Below the pieces are notes generated by a model, which ran no database searches, was not told the DNA's origin, and saw only the letters and a list, made by a program, of their open reading frames with translations. The position numbers and the translations under genes are program-made. DNA of 5,066 nt, taken from assembly GCA_946479055.1 (NCBI GenBank), contig CAMLEX010000429.1, forward strand, positions 1-5,066, read 5' to 3'. Positions 1-2,472 of the stretch are shown one piece after another. Numbering within the stretch: position 1 is the first letter of the stretch; the number at the start of each line of letters is the position of its first letter. This DNA is from an uncultured Bacteroidota bacterium (GTDB lineage Bacteria; Bacteroidota; Bacteroidia; Chitinophagales; Chitinophagaceae).

Positions 1-4
1 AATT

Positions 5-96
5 GTCTGAACCTGGATTTAGAAGGATTATTAAGATTAAAAGGATTTAATCATTTCCTCACAATCCATCTAATCCTCCCAAATCACCGTTCAGAC
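5..96. repeat. GTCTGAAC inverted repeat, copy 1 (full, two arms)
   Basis: The ends are a perfect 8-base inverted repeat, GTCTGAAC at 5-12 and GTTCAGAC at 89-96. Inside, both arms carry GGATT/GATT-like cores about every 9-10 bases, pointing away from the ends toward the middle, so the element is a long imperfect inverted repeat rather than a tight hairpin. It begins right at the TAG stop (96-98) of the neighbouring minus-strand gene fragment. Two related copies lie at 827-908 and 2187-2228. It may be a dispersed intergenic repeat of this genome that settles at gene 3' ends; its function is unknown. Confidence 0.7.
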
Positions 97-326
97 TACT
101 GTACCACTTTATTCGCACAACTGGAGCTGGCAAAAGCTTCCGGCTTGGCTTTGAAAGCAAAACCCATCCCAACGATATAACCCATAGCTTCTTTCAAGGC
201 ATCATTGCTTTTAAAGTTCTGGTTGGTATTGATGTCGGCGTGTACTTCCATATCCACACTGTATCGGGAAAAGATATTACACAAGGCATAAGCCACTTCA
301 ATACTCTTGTCCACTTCCATCAGCAT
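96..326 (-). pseudogene. C-terminal part of a YkuK/DUF458-type RNase H-like protein (N-terminal half missing)
   Basis: The 76 residues read as a real protein, with a core EVHADINTN, then LKEAMGYIVGMGFAFKAKPE, then FASSSCANK. From memory this matches the C-terminal half of the DUF458 (B. subtilis YkuK-like) RNase H-fold family, which is normally roughly 150-180 residues. The N-terminal half, which carries the first catalytic acidic residues, is absent: the frame meets a TAA stop 11 codons upstream of the first ATG, and the tRNA-Trp gene begins 41 bases upstream. No remnant of the missing half is visible in that gap. A weak AGGAAC sequence precedes the ATG, so a short product is possible. Insertion or rearrangement of the tRNA array may have removed the 5' end, but that is inference. 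The family assignment is from memory and moderately sure; the truncation is seen directly. Confidence 0.5.
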
Positions 327-367
327 GTTGTTGTTCCTGTTCCATTGTTTTACATTTTATCAATCGG

Positions 368-439
368 CACGGGTTGAAGGATTCGAATCTCCATGCACAG
401 ATTTGGAGTCTGTGTTGTTAGCCATTACAGCAAACCCGC
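368..439 (-). tRNA. tRNA-Trp (anticodon CCA)
   Basis: Last gene of the array. The acceptor stem GCGGGTT/AACCCGT has seven pairs including a G:U at 1:72. The anticodon stem ACAGA/TCTGT is perfect around the loop CTCCAAA, giving anticodon CCA. The T loop is TTCGAAT, but the T stem has an A:C mismatch at 53:61 and the D stem a C:A mismatch at 10:25. Discriminator is G, as expected for Trp, and no CCA end is encoded. The mismatches suggest mild decay. It lies 3 bases from tRNA-Phe. Confidence 0.8.
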
Positions 440-442
440 ATG

Positions 443-518
443 TGGTGCCTCAAGGAATCGAACCTTGATTGTTAGCTCTTCAGACTAATGCAATTAGAAC
501 CATTTCTGCCAAAGCACC
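443..518 (-). tRNA. tRNA-Phe (anticodon GAA)
   Basis: Acceptor GGTGCTT/AGGCACC, D stem GCAG/TTGC (one G:U), anticodon stem TTAGT/GCTAA with loop CTGAAGA (anticodon GAA), and T arm CAAGG-TTCGATT-CCTTG all pair. Discriminator A fits Phe. The D loop is rather long (12 bases) with GG present. There is no encoded CCA. A well-preserved gene, 3 bases upstream of tRNA-Trp in the reading direction. Confidence 0.9.
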
Positions 519-523
519 ATTTT

Positions 524-584
524 GTTTGTGATGAGTATTGACTGATCACTTTTCCCTCATCATCGAATTCACTCATCAACAAAC
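524..584. repeat. Imperfect 13-base inverted repeat in the Phe-Asn spacer
   Basis: GTTTGT plus GATGAGT at 524-536 pairs with ACTCATC plus ACAAAC at 571-584, with one bulged A at 578. The loop is about 34 bases. This 72-base spacer is the only sizeable array gap besides the GTCTGAAC repeat. It has no D, anticodon or T arm, so it is not a recognisable tRNA, though it could be the scar of one. Confidence 0.45.
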
Positions 585-590
585 AAGTAG

Positions 591-662
591 CGGATGAAGA
601 AAGATTCGAACTTTCAACCATCGGCTTAACAAGCCGCCGCTCTGCCGTTGAGCTATTCATCC
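591..662 (-). tRNA. tRNA-Asn (anticodon GTT)
   Basis: Perfect acceptor GGATGAA/TTCATCC, D stem GCTC/GAGC, anticodon loop TTGTTAA (anticodon GTT) on a stem GCGGC/GCCGA with one mismatch at 27:43, variable TGGTT and perfect T arm GAAAG-TTCGAAT-CTTTC. Discriminator G fits Asn. No CCA is encoded. It lies 4 bases from tRNA-Lys. Confidence 0.88.
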
Positions 663-666
663 TTTG

Positions 667-741
667 TTGGCCCGGTGAGACTCGAACTCACAACTCCCGG
701 TGTAAAAGACCGGTACTCTTATCCAATTGAGTTACGAACCA
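667..741 (-). tRNA. tRNA-Lys (anticodon TTT)
   Basis: Acceptor TGGTTCG/CGGGCCA pairs with two U:G pairs, D stem ACTC/GAGT, anticodon stem CCGGT/ACCGG with loop CTTTTAC (anticodon TTT), and T arm GTGAG-TTCGAGT-CTCAC. Discriminator A fits Lys. It begins with U1:A72, unusual but allowed. It is 6 bases from tRNA-Ile and lacks an encoded CCA. Confidence 0.9.
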
Positions 742-747
742 ATTTTG

Positions 748-821
748 TGATGACTGACAGATTCGAACTATCAACCTTTACGGTATCAGCGTAATGCTCT
801 TAACCATTGAGCTAAATCATC
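748..821 (-). tRNA. tRNA-Ile (anticodon GAT)
   Basis: Acceptor GATGATT/AGTCATC (one U:G), D stem GCTC/GAGC with a GG-containing loop, anticodon stem TTACG/CGTAA with loop CTGATAC (anticodon GAT), and T arm GATAG-TTCGAAT-CTGTC. Discriminator A fits Ile. It is intact apart from the unencoded CCA. The second copy of the GTCTGAAC repeat begins 5 bases beyond its 5' end. Confidence 0.9.
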
Positions 822-826
822 AATAT

Positions 827-908
827 GTTTGAACGGTGATTAATGAGATTATTGGGAATCGAAGGATTATCTCATTAATCTCAAACATCCCATAATCTCA
901 GTTCAGAC
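827..908. repeat. GTCTGAAC inverted repeat, copy 2 (full, inside the array)
   Basis: The ends are GTTTGAAC (827-834) and GTTCAGAC (901-908), one mismatch from perfect inverted ends. Internally GATTAATGAGAT (838-849) and its complement ATCTCATTAATC pair around a short loop, and GGATT/GAGATT cores recur about every 9 bases. It separates tRNA-Arg from tRNA-Ile, ending 2 bases before the Arg 3' end. It is the same family as the copies at 5-96 and 2187-2228. Confidence 0.7.
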
Positions 909-910
909 AG

Positions 911-1011
911 CTGGCTTAACAAGACTCGAACTTGTTTCTCTTCATTCGTAGTGAAGTGCTCTCATCCCCGTCCGACTGGCATCAGCCGGGCGGGCATTGA
1001 ACTATAAGCCA
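911..1011 (-). tRNA. tRNA-Arg (anticodon ACG) with a 28-base hairpin in the D loop
   Basis: Acceptor TGGCTTA/TAAGCCA is perfect, D stem GTTC/GAGC pairs (one U:G), anticodon stem CTTCA/TGAAG holds loop CTACGAA (anticodon ACG), and T arm is ACAAG-TTCGAGT-CTTGT. The D loop is 37 bases. Removing the GC-rich hairpin at 967-994 leaves AATGGATGA, a normal D loop with its GG pair, so the insert sits exactly between those two G residues. Discriminator is G. Whether the precursor is processed, or the RNA folds with an extra arm and is charged, cannot be told from sequence. Finding all other parts intact argues for a recent or tolerated insertion. Confidence 0.72.
967..994. repeat. 28-base palindromic hairpin inserted in tRNA-Arg
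   Basis: Two 12-base arms, CCCGTCCGACTG and CAGCCGGGCGGG, pair with one mismatch and one G:U around loop GCAT. It is far more GC-rich than its surroundings. It differs in sequence from the CCCGAT-N4-ATCGGG hairpins elsewhere in the array but starts with the same CCCG and also lies inside a tRNA arm. Confidence 0.75.
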
Positions 1012-1016
1012 TCATT

Positions 1017-1110
1017 GTGCGACCTTCAGACTTGAACTGAAAACAACCATCCTATGTTTGCCTTTCAGAAAGAAAGGAAGATGGACATGTTACCCTTACA
1101 CTAAGCCGCA
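1017..1110 (-). tRNA. tRNA-like gene with an interrupted anticodon loop (isotype uncertain)
   Basis: Acceptor TGCGGCT/GGTCGCA, D stem GTGT/ACAT with loop AAGGGTA, and T arm TTCAG-TTCAAGT-CTGAA are normal. The anticodon stem can be drawn as CCATC/GATGG, but its loop is 28 bases (1052-1079) instead of 7 and contains its own hairpin CCTTTC/GAAAGG. The isotype depends on where about 21-23 bases are removed: strict counting from the 5' side gives TCC (Gly), splicing after TT or TTC gives CAT (Met), and the inner hairpin alone shows TTC. The D arm resembles Gly or Gln tRNAs. Discriminator would be C, which is odd. No bacterial tRNA intron of this size is familiar to me. Confidence 0.6.
1061..1077. 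repeat. Hairpin within an anticodon loop
   Basis: CCTTTC (1061-1066) and GAAAGG (1072-1077) pair perfectly around a 5-base loop, inside the expanded anticodon loop of the tRNA-like gene at 1017-1110. It is purine/pyrimidine-biased and not of the CCCGAT family. Confidence 0.6.
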
Positions 1111-1123
1111 TTCTCTTTTCCTG

Positions 1124-1201
1124 GTTGACTCCGCCCCGATAGCTATCGGGGTGTTCTCCACATTCACAGTGTGGTACTTTACCAGATAAGCTAAAGCCAA
1201 C
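1124..1201 (-). tRNA. tRNA-His (anticodon GTG) with the T arm replaced by a palindrome
   Basis: The extra G at position -1 faces a C discriminator, the hallmark of His tRNAs. Acceptor TTGGCTT/GAGTCAA pairs with G:U wobbles, D stem GCTT/AAGT pairs, and anticodon stem CCACA/TGTGG is perfect around CTGTGAA (anticodon GTG). Where the T arm should be, there is the 18-base perfect palindrome CCCCGATAGCTATCGGGG (1134-1151), and no TTCRA T-loop sequence remains. The gene therefore keeps its identity elements for the synthetase but has lost the T loop needed for a normal elbow. Function is doubtful. Confidence 0.65.
1134..1151. repeat. CCCGAT-N4-ATCGGG palindrome, copy A (in tRNA-His)
   Basis: CCCCGATAGCTATCGGGG is a perfect palindrome. 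Its core is identical to copy B at 1300-1317 and it takes the place of the T arm of tRNA-His. Confidence 0.85.
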
Positions 1202-1209
1202 ATCTTTTG

Positions 1210-1281
1210 ACACCGGACTCAGATTCGAACTGAGAATTCCAGACTCAAACTCTGGTGTGTTACCTATTACACCATCCAGCG
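1210..1281 (-). tRNA. tRNA-Gln (anticodon TTG)
   Basis: Acceptor CGCTGGA/TCCGGTG pairs with two wobbles, D stem GTGT/ACAC, anticodon stem CCAGA/TCTGG with loop GTTTGAG (anticodon TTG), variable AATT and T arm CTCAG-TTCGAAT-CTGAG are all intact. Odd points: a C1:G72 pair and a T discriminator, whereas Gln tRNAs usually have a weak 1:72 pair and G73, so charging may be poor. No hairpin insertion. Confidence 0.82.
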
Positions 1282-1287
1282 ATTTTG

Positions 1288-1373
1288 TTGGCTCAGTGAT
1301 CCCGATAGCTATCGGGAGAACTCACACTGAATAGCTTCTGAAACTATCGCCGCTTCCGTTGGGCTACGAGCCA
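1288..1373 (-). tRNA. tRNA-like gene, anticodon CAG (Leu codon), palindrome in the T loop
   Basis: Acceptor TGGCTCG/TGAGCCA has seven pairs (one G:U). The D stem GCCC/CGGC is partly paired. Anticodon stem ATAGT/GCTAT surrounds TTCAGAA (anticodon CAG, reading CUG Leu). The variable loop is only five bases, although bacterial Leu tRNAs have a long variable arm, so body and anticodon disagree. The T arm starts normally (GTGAG-TTC) but then holds the palindrome TCCCGATAGCTATCGGGA (1300-1317) followed by TCAC, so the second half of the T loop is replaced. Discriminator A fits Leu. Functionality is doubtful. Confidence 0.6.
1300..1317. repeat. CCCGAT-N4-ATCGGG palindrome, copy B (in tRNA-like CAG)
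   Basis: TCCCGATAGCTATCGGGA is a perfect 18-base palindrome lying directly after the TTC of the T loop. It shares its central 16 bases with copy A at 1134-1151. Confidence 0.85.
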
Positions 1374-1382
1374 GTTTTCATG

Positions 1383-1454
1383 CGGTTCGTATGAGAATCG
1401 AACTCATAGCTTCAGATAGACAATCTGAAATGTTAGCCGTTACACCAACGAACC
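1383..1454 (-). tRNA. tRNA-Asp (anticodon GTC)
   Basis: Perfect acceptor GGTTCGT/ACGAACC, D stem GTGT/ACAT, anticodon stem TCAGA/TCTGA with loop TTGTCTA (anticodon GTC), variable AGCT, and T arm ATGAG-TTCGATT-CTCAT. Discriminator G fits Asp. It is the only undamaged gene among the four at the upstream end of the array, 3 bases from the next gene. Confidence 0.9.
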
Positions 1455-1457
1455 TTG

Positions 1458-1530
1458 TAATCTGTACGGGATTCGAACCCGTATTATCCCGATATGCATC
1501 GGGACTTCTCACCGGTTAGACGAACAGACC
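1458..1530 (-). tRNA. tRNA-Glu-like body with the anticodon arm overwritten by a palindrome (loop now reads GCA)
   Basis: Acceptor GGTCTGT/ACAGATT with the following TCGTCTAA strongly resembles bacterial tRNA-Glu 5' halves, and the T arm ACGGG-TTCGAAT-CCCGT is perfect. In place of a Glu anticodon arm sits TCCCGATGCATATCGGGA (1487-1504 on the other strand), a member of the palindrome family in this array. It forms TCCCG/CGGGA with an 8-base loop in which T33 is followed by GCA, a Cys anticodon. The D stem has one mismatch. Either a degenerate tRNA-Cys or, more likely by its body, a tRNA-Glu whose anticodon arm was replaced. Confidence 0.6.
1487..1504. repeat. CCCGAT-N4-ATCGGG palindrome, copy C (in the Glu-like anticodon arm)
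   Basis: TCCCGATATGCATCGGGA has the same 7-base arms as copy B with a different 4-base centre. It exactly coincides with the anticodon arm of the tRNA-like gene at 1458-1530. Confidence 0.8.
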
Positions 1531-1535
1531 TAATT

Positions 1536-1612
1536 GTATAGGAGATCCCGATTCAAATCGGGACAGCCTTCCCGCTGTGGCGGAATATCCGGCCAATCGG
1601 AATGCTCCTATA
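1536..1612 (-). pseudogene. Degenerate tRNA-like gene, first of the array
   Basis: Eight-base complementary ends TATAGGAG/CTCCTATA form an acceptor stem. A D-arm-like TCCG-ATTGGC-CGGA follows, then a palindromic TTCC...GGAA arm (1569-1585) whose loop lacks T33 and would read ACA, then TCCCGATTTGAATCGGGA as the T arm. That T arm is itself a CCCGAT...ATCGGG palindrome whose centre happens to resemble a T loop. No reliable isotype can be assigned. It appears to be a tRNA in which two arms are palindromic replacements. Confidence 0.45.
1546..1563. repeat. CCCGAT-N4-ATCGGG palindrome, copy D (T arm of the first tRNA-like gene)
   Basis: TCCCGATTCAAATCGGGA has the same arms as copies B and C with centre TCAA. 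It occupies the T-arm position of the gene at 1536-1612. Confidence 0.75.
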
Positions 1613-1616
1613 GTTT

Positions 1617-1634
1617 GGCAGCATTGCTGCTGCC
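1617..1634. repeat. Hairpin just upstream of the tRNA array
   Basis: GGCAGCA and TGCTGCC pair perfectly around TTGC, starting 5 bases before the first tRNA-like gene. There is no T run on the minus strand, so it is not a normal terminator. It may be a leader structure or another small palindromic element. No convincing promoter for the array is seen in 1613-1776. Confidence 0.45.
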
Positions 1635-1673
1635 GTTTTCATATCAGGGTTTAATGGTTTTAATTTTTGGAAA

Positions 1674-1702
1674 GTATCCCCGCTGCATCTCACGGGGAAT
1701 AC
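1674..1702. repeat. Second upstream hairpin, GTATCCCCG/CGGGGAATAC
   Basis: A 9-base stem with one bulged A closes a 10-base loop, extendable by neighbouring AA/TT. It lacks a clean T tract on either strand. The CCCCG/CGGGG arms recall the palindromes inside the tRNAs, though the rest differs. It lies between the small membrane peptide gene and the array. Confidence 0.45.
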
Positions 1703-1776
1703 TTATTTCCTCCTTCTGCACATAATCTCTTCATCATTTTATTTCAGACACTACAGATGCTTATTGTCACATCCCT

Positions 1777-1869
1777 TCACACACTTTTATTTTCTTTACC
1801 TGCTTTTATTTTGTTGCTGATCATTTCTGCAACAAGGTGAATAGCCAGCACTAACAGTAAAAATTTCAT
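1777..1869 (-). CDS. Small membrane peptide, 30 residues, function unknown
   Basis: Starts at an ATG preceded by a good ribosome binding site (GGAAGG, about 6 bases upstream) and ends at TGA. The first 15 residues, MKFLLLVLAIHLVAE, form one hydrophobic helix, followed by a short lysine-rich tail (KIKAGKENK). This is the shape of a one-span small inner-membrane protein with its charged tail in the cytoplasm. I do not recognise a family. It follows the terminator at 1905-1934 by 35 bases and the four-way junction RNA further upstream, so its expression may depend on readthrough of that terminator. No own promoter is evident. It could be a membrane toxin-like peptide, a regulator of a membrane complex, or a chance ORF; the ribosome binding site and composition favour a real gene. 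Confidence 0.5.
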   Translation of the reverse strand: MKFLLLVLAIHLVAEMISNKIKAGKENKSV

Positions 1870-1904
1870 TATATACCTTCCTTTTTTTTATCGATCAGGC
1901 ATAA

Positions 1905-1934
1905 AAAAACCCGGTCGTTTGCGACCGGGTTTTT
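1905..1934 (-). terminator. Strong rho-independent terminator (or attenuator)
   Basis: CCCGGTCG (1910-1917) pairs perfectly with CGACCGGG (1922-1929) around TTTG, flanked by A and T runs. Read on the minus strand it ends in seven T, and it is nearly symmetrical, so it could work both ways. It lies downstream of the folded region 1962-2098 and upstream of the small membrane peptide gene. Confidence 0.85.
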
Positions 1935-2098
1935 GTTCGTTCAGGTACACTACGCACCTTCACTGACATAACTCAGTCGTTTATGAATACTATCATTCTC
2001 ATTGCCTATGGGCACAATACTTTGGTTCGCTTGTGCATACCAATAGCATCCGGATAACGATAGTCGTTCATTCCGCATCTGCCGATGAGCAGACAATG
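1905..2098 (-). ncRNA. Candidate structured RNA with a closed four-way junction
   Basis: Base pairing seen by eye: CATTG (2000-2004) with CAATG (2094-2098) closes a junction holding three arms that follow one another with 0-4 free bases. Arm 1 is TCTGC/GCAGA (2078-2093). Arm 2 is the nested CGGA-AACGA/TCGTT-TCCG (2051-2075). Arm 3 is the nested CTAT-GCACAA/TTGTGC-ATAG (2006-2046). Two more small hairpins (1985-1998 and 1962-1977) lead into the terminator. A 60-codon frame starting with TTG overlaps it but has no ribosome binding site. The minus strand is favoured because of the T7 tract. It may be a free small RNA or a leader controlling the peptide at 1777-1869. I do not recognise an RNA family, the 5' end is unknown, and chance folding is not excluded. 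Confidence 0.4.
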
Positions 2099-2186
2099 TT
2101 GTAAATCGTTTATGTTTTAATTGTTTCAGCAATTTTATTTTTTGTTTAGATGCAATTAAAAATGTTTTGCATAATCAAACTTGTTA

Positions 2187-2228
2187 TTTCCCATAAATCC
2201 CACCAATCTTATAAATCCCGGTTCAGAC
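2187..2228. repeat. GTCTGAAC repeat, copy 3 (single arm)
   Basis: On the minus strand it starts GTCTGAACC and continues as four 9-base units (GGGATTTAT, AAGATTGGT, GGGATTTAT, GGGAAATAA). The second arm seen in copies 1 and 2 is absent. It directly abuts the A/T side of the terminator at 2229-2255, so here too the repeat lies at a transcript 3' end. Confidence 0.7.
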
Positions 2229-2255
2229 AAAAAACCCCGCAATCTCTTGCGGGGT
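2229..2255 (-). terminator. Strong rho-independent terminator after the CxxC peptide gene
   Basis: ACCCCGCAA and TTGCGGGGT form a perfect 9-base stem around a 4-base loop, followed on the minus strand by six T. It lies 30 bases beyond the stop of the small gene at 2285-2377. Confidence 0.88.
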
Positions 2256-2284
2256 CTGTATTGTATCGAATTCGTTATTTCAAC

Positions 2285-2377
2285 TTATTCTTCATCAGTA
2301 CATGCCCCGCAAACAGTATAGTCACCTTTGGGACTAAACCAATTCACTGATTCAATATGTAATTGTATGCGTAGCAT
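2285..2377 (-). CDS. Small CxxC peptide, 30 residues, function unknown
   Basis: ATG to TAA, 30 codons. The middle reads WFSPKGDY and the end TVCGACTDEE, with a CxxC pair (C23, C26) and an acidic tail. There is no signal peptide or membrane helix, so a cytoplasmic peptide or secreted-precursor-like product is possible. The ribosome binding site is weak, as is common in Bacteroidota. A promoter-like pair is centred 47 bases upstream of the start and a strong terminator follows after 30 bases, so this is a compact single-gene unit of about 150 bases. The CxxC could bind a metal or form a disulphide. I do not recognise the family. The dedicated promoter and terminator are the main reason to believe it; some of the same signals could instead serve a small RNA. 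Confidence 0.5.
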   Translation of the reverse strand: MLRIQLHIESVNWFSPKGDYTVCGACTDEE

Positions 2378-2407
2378 GTTTCTGTTTTAAAAATTTGTTT
2401 TGCGATG

Positions 2408-2440
2408 CAAAGATTGAAATAATTTTTTGTTGCTGCCAAA
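2408..2440 (-). promoter_or_regulatory. Candidate Bacteroidota-type promoter for the CxxC peptide gene
   Basis: On the minus strand TTTG (2437-2440) is followed after 21 bases by AATCTTTG (2408-2415). The consensus for the primary sigma factor of this phylum is TTTG about 19-21 bases before TAnnTTTG, so only the first T of the -7 box is wrong. Transcription would start about 20-25 bases before the ATG at 2377. Confidence 0.5.
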
Positions 2441-2472
2441 TATTTGTATACTTATTTTCAAAAAATATTTTC

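Noticed and set aside
472..660. Open frame across the Phe-Asn tRNA region
   Set aside because: It runs through two clear tRNA genes; the short MSEFDDEGK-like stretch in the spacer looks protein-like but has no ribosome binding site.
911..988. A short tRNA-Arg ending at 988 with a mismatched acceptor and D arm
   Set aside because: Extending to 1011 gives a perfect 7-pair acceptor and a paired D stem with one inserted hairpin, which explains the sequence much better.
1134..1563. CRISPR-like spaced repeats
   Set aside because: The repeated palindromes are irregularly spaced (166, 187 and 59 bases apart), lie inside tRNA genes, and have no regular spacers or cas genes.
1534..1725. Plus-strand open frame of 63 codons
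   Set aside because: It overlaps the tRNA-like gene and two hairpins, with no start signals.
1693..1740. 15-codon minus-strand frame MMKRLCAEGG... before the array
   Set aside because: Too short, overlaps the 1674-1702 hairpin, and no start signal is visible.
1950..2132. Possible 60-residue minus-strand protein
   Set aside because: It starts with TTG without a ribosome binding site, shows no recognisable motif, and the same bases pair into a closed four-way junction, so a structured RNA is the better reading.
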